Notes under the pieces: generated by a model
Told to the model about the DNA's origin: nothing
Seen by the model: only the letters and a program-made list of their open reading frames with translations
The model's database searches: none
Program-made: the position numbers and the translations under genes
DNA from: DYMC01 sp035406705
Lineage (GTDB): Bacteria > Verrucomicrobiota > Lentisphaeria > Victivallales > GWF2-50-93
Length of the DNA stretch: 32,818 nt
Reading direction: 5' to 3'
Assembly: GCA_964426675.1 (NCBI GenBank)
Contig: CAYRRM010000031.1
Coordinates: 1-32,818 of the forward strand
Shown: piece by piece, positions 9,801-16,265 of the stretch
How the letters are laid out: each line of letters starts with the position of its first letter
Numbering within the stretch: the stretch's first letter is position 1

Positions 9801-10186
9801 AATTTATACATAGTTCCACCATATTGCCCTTCTTTTTCTATGCCGCTTAATACGAGAGGTTCATTTCCAACTCGAGACTCTACTGAAGGTAATATTCCAT
9901 TTTCAACAAGTTCTTTTAATACCGGTGACTCCTCTTTAGGATACCATTTTGCATTACTACCTTCACTATAATCAACTTCTTTCTGAATGCGTAGTGGTGA
10001 AGAAAAATTAATGCTTTGATTTTTTAAACGATTTAGTTCTTCCATTTCATCAAATGGAATTCTCCTATATTCTTTCTCCTTGTTTCCGGAAAATGCAAGA
10101 GAAAGGAATATAACAAGTAAAAATACGCATATACACCCAAATAAGGAATTATATAAAAATCGTGTAAGAAAAGTAAAAATTTTCAC
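6881..10186 (-). CDS. Fusion of extracellular solute-binding protein (SBP family 5) and OppB/DppB-type permease
   Basis: This 1101-residue protein joins two normally separate importer subunits. Residues 14-33 are an uncleaved-looking signal-anchor helix. Residues ~100-700 are an SBP family 5 domain (MKWSDGHPFSANDILYWWE at 177-195; FRQALSLAINRKAIVDAVYSG; DPDRANKLLDSCGL). A helix near 737-755 then returns the chain to the cytoplasm. Residues 757-1101 are an OppB permease: RLLIMIPTLFLISVISFII, then GNMGRSM, and the coupling loop YVITAKAKGVTPLKLLIKYPVR, ending DPRIRLEG. The start is GTG at 10186, overlapping the lacI stop as GTGA, so the two are translationally coupled. The extra helix is exactly what topology needs to let the permease begin inside. 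No other binding protein is encoded nearby, so the fused domain is probably the only receptor. Substrate is unknown: peptides, glycopeptides or oligosaccharides. Confidence 0.92.
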   Translation of the reverse strand: MKIFTFLTRFLYNSLFGCICVFLLVIFLSLAFSGNKEKEYRRIPFDEMEELNRLKNQSINFSSPLRIQKEVDYSEGSNAKWYPKEESPVLKELVENGILPSVESRVGNEPLVLSGIEKEGQYGGTMYKLKDLGGVRMEPVTLIRWSPQGYPLVPNVAKSFTVNEDATSFTFYLRRGMKWSDGHPFSANDILYWWESEQIDKTVNKSGPSQEFIHRGEPMKVNLIDDYTIQFTFCAPYPLFLERVASYPWMCASPKHFLEKFHPQKGNKELINKVMNQHNLINSEAVYSFARSHVEKPSLNPWIIRTEKITSPISYVRNPYFWAVDEKGRQLPYIDRIVVTDKTMDMLTISAAQGEVTMQARYIRNQDYTMLMKQRKQYGYQVYHLLNGDGSNFGISININRRFEPTDEESKQKAQLLKDKRFRQALSLAINRKAIVDAVYSGVAQPSQIRQPKGSLFYYDDFIDEYSSYDPDRANKLLDSCGLTERDHDGYRCFPGRKALLFDINYCSFTGEGPAEFVVNDWRKVGIKARLRPMERTIFYVEKSAGLHDFSVWGGYGAYLPILDPRYYFPYSVESNFAIKYGIWYSSGGMYSEKGSSNGARPPLTDPCYKAMELYENLKLVSSYEERKKIFKEILNIASENVYVLNFTTPLPALTIVKDGFKNVPQKAVYSWDFLSPSNLYPETWFWEKPQFSAKEFSDIVTELKYLKPIRPLCKEDIYQGISNSKENSNLSILFSSIIKYGLLISLILLIILFSIRSPYIAKRLLIMIPTLFLISVISFIIIDIPPGDAVTSKIIQLQEQGTVVDKQLIEDIKKMFRMEDPAWKRYTWWIGLDWFCTFSKKDEGLLQGNMGRSMLDFVPVNQKVGDRLFFTFLLSLGTILFTWLIALPIGVYSAVRQYSIFDYFFTFLGFIGMCIPGFLLALLLMFASERLFGANLSGLFSPEYAAQTGWTIGKFFDLLKHLWLPIFIQGITGTAGMIRVMRANLLDELKKPYVITAKAKGVTPLKLLIKYPVRVALNPFISGIGGIFPELISGGAIISIVMSLPTIGPMQLDAILQQDMFLAGSMLMVLSMLSVVGTLVSDLLLVIVDPRIRLEGKINR

Positions 10187-11205
10187 TCAATGTCCCCTCG
10201 AATTAATTCTGGTTTTATAAGTATCTCAACAGGATCAGTGTAATTTTTTAGTCGTATACGTTCTAATATTTGAATAACAGCTTTTTGGCCAATTTTATCT
10301 AATTTTATGTCAATTGTCGCTGGACGTGGTTTCATTTGGTCCATGAAAACAGAATCATTATTACATCCAATCAATACGATATCTTTTTCAGGAATAATAT
10401 TATGCTTTTTTAAGTGGTTATAAGTATAAAGTAGAATATCGTCAGTAGGTGCAAATATGCCATTATATTTTTTTTTAGTGAGGCATGCCCTATCCAAGAG
10501 TTCTTCAGTCCTCCGCAAAATAGAATGTTCTACTTTATCTTCTGCTTCAAATACGTCTACATCTACTCCTTTTTCATGACATTCTCTAATAAAATCAATC
10601 TTTCTGTTCATGACAGCACTATTCTCAGGAAGTGAGTTTATAAAACACATAGACCTACATCCTTTTTCATATAAATATTCAAAAGCAATTTTTCCTATAC
10701 ATGAGTTATTATAAAAAACATGATCATAATGCCTAGAAAAATCTGAATGTTCTCTAAAAAACCACACAGCAGGAACTTTTATATTGGAAAAGAGTTTTTC
10801 AGGCTCATATGTTTTTCCAAAAATGAGAATACCATCAACAAGATTCTTCTTTATTATTGCAGGGCAAGGTGTCTTATCAGGCCAGTGAATAACTGTTAAA
10901 TTAAATAAATTTCTTTCCGTTTCTTCTAGAATTGAAGCAAATAAAGAAGGAAATATGGGTTTCTTATACAAATCAATTGGTTTCAATTCACCTAAAAATA
11001 GAATTGCAAGATGCCTATGAAGAGTATTTTGATAATTTTTTAGTCGAGGACCTCGTCTGACATTTGGTGGAGAATAGTCAAGTTTCCTCATTGCATTACG
11101 AATCCGTTCTTGTTTTTCCAATGAAATTCTCGCTGTATTATTTATATATTTTGAAACAGTAGAAGGAGAAACTTTAGCTACTTTTGCTACTAGATAAATA
11201 GACAT
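10183..11205 (-). CDS. LacI-family transcriptional regulator
   Basis: This 340-residue protein is a one-component sugar-responsive regulator. Residues 1-48 are the LacI-type helix-turn-helix and hinge-proximal part (VAKVAKVSPSTVSKYINNTARISLEKQERIRNAMRKLDYSPP). The rest is a periplasmic-binding-protein-like sensor with FAPTDDILLYTYNHLKKHNIIPEKDIVLIGCNND near 250-285 and the closing AVIQILERI segment. It is the first gene of the importer/GH127 operon and overlaps the next gene by GTGA, so it very likely controls the operon and itself. The ligand would be a product or substrate of the GH127/importer system, for example arabinose or an oligoarabinoside (inference). No clear Shine-Dalgarno site precedes the ATG at 11205. 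Candidate operators lie in the intergenic region upstream. Confidence 0.92.
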   Translation of the reverse strand: MSIYLVAKVAKVSPSTVSKYINNTARISLEKQERIRNAMRKLDYSPPNVRRGPRLKNYQNTLHRHLAILFLGELKPIDLYKKPIFPSLFASILEETERNLFNLTVIHWPDKTPCPAIIKKNLVDGILIFGKTYEPEKLFSNIKVPAVWFFREHSDFSRHYDHVFYNNSCIGKIAFEYLYEKGCRSMCFINSLPENSAVMNRKIDFIRECHEKGVDVDVFEAEDKVEHSILRRTEELLDRACLTKKKYNGIFAPTDDILLYTYNHLKKHNIIPEKDIVLIGCNNDSVFMDQMKPRPATIDIKLDKIGQKAVIQILERIRLKNYTDPVEILIKPELIRGDIE

Positions 11206-11236
11206 AATACAATTACTAGTTATTTATATTTTAAAT

Positions 11237-11269
11237 TATATTTCAAGTATATTTCAAATATATTTCAAA
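11237..11269. repeat. Three tandem 11-bp repeats upstream of lacI
   Basis: The unit TATATTTCAAR is repeated three times without a gap (11237-11247, 11248-11258, 11259-11269), differing only in the last base of the first copy. Read on the lacI strand each unit is YTTGAAATATA, so each holds a TTGAAA that could serve as a -35 box. Eleven bp is about one helical turn, placing the copies on the same DNA face. The array ends 31 bp before the lacI start, where a cooperative binding site or overlapping promoters would be expected. Confidence 0.7.
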
Positions 11270-11387
11270 GACTATTATAATCATCAAAAATAAAAAGTCA
11301 AGAAAAAAGTTCATTAAAGATATAAGATGACTTATGATTTTCTTTTTTATAAATATGAATATTCTGAGAAATCATACTCTTTGCACA

Positions 11388-11399
11388 GAACTGCAGTTC
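11388..11399. promoter_or_regulatory. Candidate operator: perfect 12-bp palindrome
   Basis: GAACTGCAGTTC is a perfect even-centred palindrome, the symmetry LacI-family dimers use, 183 bp upstream of lacI in an otherwise AT-rich spacer. A 12-bp palindrome can arise by chance in a region this size, so the assignment is tentative. Confidence 0.3.
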
Positions 11400-11458
11400 C
11401 AGGCTAAAAAAGAAAAGAGACAAAATAATAGAACATATTCTCTCATTTAATTACTACT

Positions 11459-11480
11459 TTATTGCATTCAATTGCAATAA
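11459..11480. promoter_or_regulatory. Candidate operator: interrupted palindrome with 8-bp arms
   Basis: TTATTGCA and TGCAATAA form perfect 8-bp arms around a 6-bp centre. It lies between the two divergent genes and could be a regulator site for either side. No binding protein can be assigned. Confidence 0.3.
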
Positions 11481-11795
11481 TAGAATCTATTGAAAAAATT
11501 TCTCTAATCAATTTACAATTTATCAAAATGCTTATAGTATAAAGATGCAGGATATAATGAACATTCTCACCGGATATCTGTTTTTTTTCTAAAAAGATGT
11601 AGTTTGAAATATAGCCTTTTATATTGTAACATTGCTTAAAAATAGAACGTAGCAGGATATGATTATAAATTTGACAACGGGTGTTTTTATATTTGACTAA
11701 TTATTTCCTTACATTATCTTAATTTCCCTTTAATCTGAATACGTTACGAATACTATGTAGTGTAATTTTTATTAAGTTTATAATAGGAGAATAAG

Positions 11796-14243
11796 TTGAA
11801 AAGATTTAAGTTTTTTTTCATTACAATATTTGCGATTTTCGCAATAGTTTCCTGTAGAGAATATAAAGAAACAGAAGTCAGTGAAATAAAGATAATATCT
11901 GGTGATAATCAATGCCTACCGCCTAATACAGAAGGCAAGGACGTTTTCTGTGAATTCCTCGGACCTTCTCGTGTTGGTATTTTTGGAGGAAAAGGAGAGA
12001 GATCCCCTGTTCCTGCCGTGAAAGTTTCATTTGAAACTCTCGATAATTCTGATATTCAGATAATGAATTGTTCTGAAAAATCAGATGATGGAGGAAAAAT
12101 AAAGTTCAGATTTAAAACTGGAAGAAAACTTGGAGATAATTATGTAAAAGTCATTCCTGAAGGGTTCGAGTCGGCATCAAAAATAATTAGAATCGTAAAT
12201 GGTGTATCAATATCTGGGGCAAACCAAGAGGCTTTTGCAGAAAGTTATCTGGAGGAAGCTTTAAAAGTAAAGGTTTTTAATTCGGATGGCTCTCCTGCTG
12301 AGGGAGTAAAGGTATATTTTTCTTTTATCTCTTTTCCAGGTTCAAAAAATACTGCAAAATGTAAATCATTAGTAGTTACCGACAAAGATGGTGTGGCAGA
12401 GAATCAGGTTAGAGTTGGAAAAGAAGCTGGAAAATACAAACTGCTTGTTGAAGTATGTAGAGAGTCTATAATTTCAGAAAGCGAAAATAGAGGGATAGAA
12501 CTTACTTTTTATGGAAAAAACTTCTTTGGAATAACAGGAGTTATAATTACTGTCTTAGGCGGTCTTGCTATTTTCATTTATGGAATGACTTGCATGACAT
12601 CAGGATTACAGCTTGTTGCCGGAGAACAGATGAAAAGAATATTAAGGTTTTTTACAAGGAACAGTGTATTTGCTGTATTAGCTGGAACACTTGTAACAGG
12701 GATCATCCAGTCTTCGAGCGCATGTACTGTTATGGTTGTAGGTTTTGTGAATGCCGGGTTGTTGACTTTAAAACAGGCGATTGGAGTGGTATTTGGGGCA
12801 AATATAGGTACAACTGTTACTGCTCAGTTAATTTCATTTAAGATAGGGGATACAGCATACATATTTGCGATTTTTGGCTTACTGATATTTATGATTGCAA
12901 AAAAAACAAGAGCGAAAGGTTGGGGGCAAAGTTTCATAGGATTCGGCCTTTTATTTTTAGGGCTTGAAATTATGAGTGAAGAACTTAAATCGATATCTGA
13001 TTTTCCATCGATTATAAATACATTTAGATATTTTGATTGTACACCTCATGAAGGGTTTATTAGTCCTCCTATTACAGCTGTTTTAGGTGCAATTATGGTA
13101 GGTACTATTATGACAGTTATAATTCAGAGTAGTTCTGCAACAATCGGGATTGCTCTTGTTCTTGCAAGTAATAATCTGATAAATTTTTATACTGCAGTTC
13201 CTTTGATTCTTGGAGATAATATTGGAACTACGATTACGGCCAATCTTGCTGCAATAAACGCAAATCGAAGAGCAAAACAGGCTGCTTTTGCACATTTTAT
13301 ATTCAATTTTATCGGAGTGTTATATATGTCCTGTTTATTTTATCTCCCATGGGATTCAAAACCAATCTTTCTTTCCTTTATAGATTATATTACGCCTGGC
13401 GATGTATTTGCCCCTGAACCAGTGAATATTACTCGACATATCGCCATGGCGCATACTATGTTCAATGTAGTTAATGTGATCATTCTTTTTCCATTCATAC
13501 CTTTACTTGAAAGAATTTCTTGCTTTGTAATTCCAATAAGAGATATGTCATCTGTAAAAGTAAAACATCTTGAACCCCACCTTCTTGATACTCCCCCAGT
13601 AGCGATAGAGCAGGTGATAGATTCGATACGTTATATGACATCGGAAGCCTGGAAAATGTCTAATGATGTAATGCAAAAAGTAGTAAAAACAACTAAATTT
13701 GATGAATCCATTATTGATGAAATCAATACTCGTGAAATGAAAATAGATGAAATGCAAAAAGATATTACCTCATACCTGGTCGAATTGACATCCAGGAGAT
13801 TAACAGAATCGCAGGCTGAAATAATTCCACTTCTTATACATTGTACTAATGATGCGGAGCGAATTGGGGATCATGCGTGTAATCTAATGAAATTTGCTGA
13901 GGCATTACATAAAAATGAACAAAAAATTCCTAATTCAATACAAGGCGAAATTGATTACTTATGGAGTATATTGAATAATCAGGCAAAACACGTGCTTGAC
14001 TGTTTGCAAAATACCAAAAAAGAAGATTACGTTATGGCATTAAAAGATGAGGATAAAATTAACACACTTGTGAAAAATATTGAAAAGAAAAATATAAAAC
14101 AAATGAAAAAAGGAAAAACCGACGCAATTGTAGGTACTTCTGTGCTTGAAATTCTTACTTCAATTGAAAAAATAGGCGATCATCTCACTAATATTGCAGA
14201 AAGAATTCCAGATATACAAAAAGAGCATATAAGACTATTCTGA
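11796..14243 (+). CDS. Na/phosphate cotransporter with lipoprotein signal, Ig-like head and C-terminal PhoU domain
   Basis: This 815-residue protein would import phosphate with sodium. Residues 1-20 look like a lipoprotein signal ending in FAIVSC (Cys20). Residues ~28-240 form two beta-rich modules resembling bacterial Ig-like domains (VPAVKVSFETLDNSDIQI; DGSPAEGVKVYFSF, then VVTDKDGVAENQVRVG). Residues ~245-580 hold the two inverted Na/Pi repeats, with QSSSA at 305-309 and 444-448 and GANIGTT/GDNIGTT at 334-340 and 473-479. Residues ~605-810 are a PhoU-like helical domain with ERIGDHACNLMKFAE and EKIGDHLTNIAERI. The start is TTG at 11796, with AGGAGA 5 nt ahead. Na/Pi-PhoU fusions are common; an exported Ig-like head with a lipobox is not. 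The first helix may instead be a plain signal anchor. Confidence 0.88.
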   Translation: MKRFKFFFITIFAIFAIVSCREYKETEVSEIKIISGDNQCLPPNTEGKDVFCEFLGPSRVGIFGGKGERSPVPAVKVSFETLDNSDIQIMNCSEKSDDGGKIKFRFKTGRKLGDNYVKVIPEGFESASKIIRIVNGVSISGANQEAFAESYLEEALKVKVFNSDGSPAEGVKVYFSFISFPGSKNTAKCKSLVVTDKDGVAENQVRVGKEAGKYKLLVEVCRESIISESENRGIELTFYGKNFFGITGVIITVLGGLAIFIYGMTCMTSGLQLVAGEQMKRILRFFTRNSVFAVLAGTLVTGIIQSSSACTVMVVGFVNAGLLTLKQAIGVVFGANIGTTVTAQLISFKIGDTAYIFAIFGLLIFMIAKKTRAKGWGQSFIGFGLLFLGLEIMSEELKSISDFPSIINTFRYFDCTPHEGFISPPITAVLGAIMVGTIMTVIIQSSSATIGIALVLASNNLINFYTAVPLILGDNIGTTITANLAAINANRRAKQAAFAHFIFNFIGVLYMSCLFYLPWDSKPIFLSFIDYITPGDVFAPEPVNITRHIAMAHTMFNVVNVIILFPFIPLLERISCFVIPIRDMSSVKVKHLEPHLLDTPPVAIEQVIDSIRYMTSEAWKMSNDVMQKVVKTTKFDESIIDEINTREMKIDEMQKDITSYLVELTSRRLTESQAEIIPLLIHCTNDAERIGDHACNLMKFAEALHKNEQKIPNSIQGEIDYLWSILNNQAKHVLDCLQNTKKEDYVMALKDEDKINTLVKNIEKKNIKQMKKGKTDAIVGTSVLEILTSIEKIGDHLTNIAERIPDIQKEHIRLF

Positions 14244-14380
14244 AAAGTATTAGAATTCTTTAAGAATAAAAAAATAGCTGAGTTTTGAAAATTGAATAGT
14301 GAAATATAAAAATTTTTTTAATGAAGTAAAATTCTTCGTAGCTTCAAAATTTACAAAATTATGAGTTTAGATTTTGAGAT

Positions 14381-14848
14381 ATGATTGAGATTGAAATTCC
14401 ATCGTTTTTTAGCGTTAGAGTCCCTCGATATTCTTTTGATGGGGGAGAAAAGATATCTGCTCTGAGATTTTTTCCCCCTTTTATTAAACCTGAACTATAT
14501 ATATTGATTTCCGAAGATAGTCAAAGTAAAAAATTTGCTGACACATTTAATCGTTTTGTTATTATAACTTTCGTAGCGATAACGCTCGCTGGTTTTGCTG
14601 TGATAAGTTCACTCCTTACTTATTATAATTATCATATTAGAGTATTTTTTATGCCTGCCTTATTACTTCTTTCCACATCTCTAATAAGTAATTTTATGGC
14701 ATGGTATAATTTTATGAAGATGGCTGAAACCTATATGCATTTTGCTAAGAAAAAACGTGATACAGGGATAAATTTTGAATATTTTGATATAAATGATAAT
14801 GGAATATTCAAGAGAAAAGTGAAAACAGAAAAAACTGATTTAATTTGA
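14381..14848 (+). CDS. Small membrane protein of unknown function, two TM helices
   Basis: This 155-residue protein is not recognised. A soluble N-terminal part (~55 residues, including the strand-like FFSVRVPRYSFDGGEKISALRF) precedes two hydrophobic helices near 58-82 and 87-110, separated by a short polar turn with Tyr, His and Arg. A charged C-terminal tail (KKKRDTGINFEYF, then KRKVKTEKTDL) follows, so both ends are probably cytoplasmic. The ribosome site is weak. It lies 137 bp after the phosphate transporter and 107 bp before the sugar ABC ATPase on the same strand, with no obvious functional tie to either. Its codon use resembles its neighbours, so it is likely a real gene. Confidence 0.65.
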   Translation: MIEIEIPSFFSVRVPRYSFDGGEKISALRFFPPFIKPELYILISEDSQSKKFADTFNRFVIITFVAITLAGFAVISSLLTYYNYHIRVFFMPALLLLSTSLISNFMAWYNFMKMAETYMHFAKKKRDTGINFEYFDINDNGIFKRKVKTEKTDLI

Positions 14849-14955
14849 TTTTTTTATCTTTTTTCTTTTTTCAAAAAAAAAATTGGAAAAAATATGCCTT
14901 ATGATGTATATTGAACGCACTTATGTAAAACTTTTTTATTTAGGAGAAAAATGAT

Positions 14956-16056
14956 ATGGCTGAAGTAACATTAAAAAATGTATGTAAAATTTATCCTGGA
15001 AACGTAAAAGCTGTAGACAATGTAAATCTCCATATCAAAGATAGGGAATTTGTAGTGTTGGTTGGCCCTTCCGGATGCGGAAAATCAACTACGCTGAGGA
15101 TGATAGCAGGTCTGGAGGAAATATCGTCTGGAACAATTTCCATTGGTGACAGAGTAGTTAATGATGTGCCACCGAAAGATAGAGATATAGCAATGGTTTT
15201 TCAGAATTATGCTCTTTATCCCCATATGACTGTTTATGAAAATATGGCCTTTGGTTTAAAGTTGAGAAAATTCAAAAAGTCCGATATTGATAAACGCGTA
15301 ATGGAAGCTGCAGATATTCTTGGGATAAGAGATTATTTACATAGGAGGCCTAAAGCTCTTTCGGGTGGACAACGTCAGCGTGTGGCTGTAGGGCGCGCGA
15401 TTGTTAGAAAACCAGAAGCTTTCCTTTTCGATGAGCCTCTGAGTAATCTCGATGCGAAAATGCGTGTGCAAATGCGTACAGAAATAAGTAAACTTCATAC
15501 TCGTCTTGAGACAACAATGATATATGTTACTCATGATCAAGTTGAAGCAATGACGATGGCTGATAGGATAGTGGTAATGAAGGATGGAATTGTTCAGCAA
15601 ATAGATACACCTTTAAATATTTATGATAATCCAGCAAATCTTTTCGTTGCTGGTTTTATTGGTACTCCGCCAATGAATTTCTTTAAAGGGAGACTTAGCA
15701 AAGAAGGAGATAAACTTTATTTTTGTGAAGATTTCTTTAAAGTTGAATTGTTGCCAGATTGGAAAGCTTCGCTCTCTCCATATATAGAAAAAGAAGTTAT
15801 TTTTGGTGTAAGACCTGAAGATATTGGTTCTCCAGAAGCAGAGAATCGCCCGGGAATGCCAAAAGTTTCTGCTGTTGTAGAAGTAATAGAACCAATGGGA
15901 GCTGAAACATACCTGTATTTAAATACTGGCGCTCAATCTTTCATTTCCAGAGTTGATGCGCACAGGAAAGTATCCGTTGGGGATAAGATTGAACTTGCCG
16001 TTTTATTGCCAAAAGCACATGTATTTGACATTTCAACAGAAAAAATAATAGTTTAA
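14956..16056 (+). CDS. Orphan carbohydrate ABC importer ATPase (MsmK/UgpC/MalK type)
   Basis: This 366-residue ATPase has the full CUT1-type set: Walker A GPSGCGKST at 37-45, Q-loop MVFQNYALYPHMTVYENM, signature LSGGQRQRVAVGRAIVRKP, Walker B AFLFDEPLSNLDAKMR, H-loop YVTHDQVEAMTMADR, and a C-terminal TOBE-like regulatory domain (FGVRPEDIG, VEPMGAETYLYLNTG). No permease or binding protein of the CUT1 class lies in this window, so it resembles the shared ATPases (MsmX, MsmK, UgpC) that serve several sugar importers encoded elsewhere. TAGGAG lies about 10 nt before the ATG at 14956. An overlapping ATG at 14951 opens only a five-codon frame. Gene symbols are used loosely in this family, so none is given. 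Confidence 0.92.
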   Translation: MAEVTLKNVCKIYPGNVKAVDNVNLHIKDREFVVLVGPSGCGKSTTLRMIAGLEEISSGTISIGDRVVNDVPPKDRDIAMVFQNYALYPHMTVYENMAFGLKLRKFKKSDIDKRVMEAADILGIRDYLHRRPKALSGGQRQRVAVGRAIVRKPEAFLFDEPLSNLDAKMRVQMRTEISKLHTRLETTMIYVTHDQVEAMTMADRIVVMKDGIVQQIDTPLNIYDNPANLFVAGFIGTPPMNFFKGRLSKEGDKLYFCEDFFKVELLPDWKASLSPYIEKEVIFGVRPEDIGSPEAENRPGMPKVSAVVEVIEPMGAETYLYLNTGAQSFISRVDAHRKVSVGDKIELAVLLPKAHVFDISTEKIIV

Positions 16057-16070
16057 AAAATTAAAATATA

Positions 16071-16217
16071 GAAAAATCTTCGGGGCAGGGTGATTCCGTA
16101 AGTGAAAACGGGAAATTCCTGACCGGCGGTAAAGTCCGCGAGCTTTGTCAAAAGTACAAATGCAGATTCGGTGCAATTCCGAGACCGACAGTAAAGTCTG
16201 GATGGAAGGAGATTTTT
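16071..16217 (+). ncRNA. FMN riboswitch (RFN element)
   Basis: The conserved blocks of the FMN aptamer are present in order: CGGGGCAGGGTGATTCCG, CCTGACCGGCGGTAAAG, GTCCGCGAGC, GATTCGGTGCAATTCCGAGA, CCGACAGTAAAGTCTGGATG and GGAAGGAG. The closing helix P1 pairs AAAAATCT (16072-16079) with AGATTTTT. It directly precedes ribBA and ends about 50 nt before its start codon. FMN binding is expected to lower riboflavin synthesis. Confidence 0.95.
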
Positions 16218-16237
16218 ATGGAATAGTTTTCTGTATC

Positions 16238-16255
16238 CCCCGGAGATTTCCGGGG
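16238..16255 (+). promoter_or_regulatory. Riboswitch expression platform: hairpin before ribBA
   Basis: CCCCGGA and TCCGGGG form a perfect 7-bp stem with a GATT loop. The stem ends 10 nt before the ribBA ATG, and its 3' arm carries the GGGG that is the only purine-rich ribosome site at normal distance. The following U-tract is short and broken (CUUUAAUUUU). Sequestering the ribosome site therefore seems at least as likely as transcription termination. A two-codon ATG GAA TAG frame lies at 16218 in the linker. Confidence 0.65.
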
Positions 16256-16265
16256 CTTTAATTTT

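Larger units (their letters stand above)
11206..11795. other. 590-bp intergenic region between divergent lacI and Na/Pi transporter genes
   Basis: No gene is apparent on either strand. It is strongly AT-rich and must hold divergent promoters. It contains three 11-bp tandem repeats next to lacI, a perfect 12-bp palindrome at 11388-11399 and a 22-bp interrupted palindrome at 11459-11480, listed separately. TTGACA occurs at 11671 on the plus strand, but no well-placed TATAAT follows it. Confidence 0.6.

Noticed and set aside
11237..11269. Short CRISPR-like array
   Set aside because: Units are 11 bp with no spacers and no cas genes nearby; a promoter or operator repeat is more likely.
11671..11720. 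Sigma-70 promoter for the Na/Pi gene based on TTGACA at 11671
   Set aside because: No TATAAT-like hexamer at 16-18 bp; nearby candidates are at wrong spacing in very AT-rich DNA.
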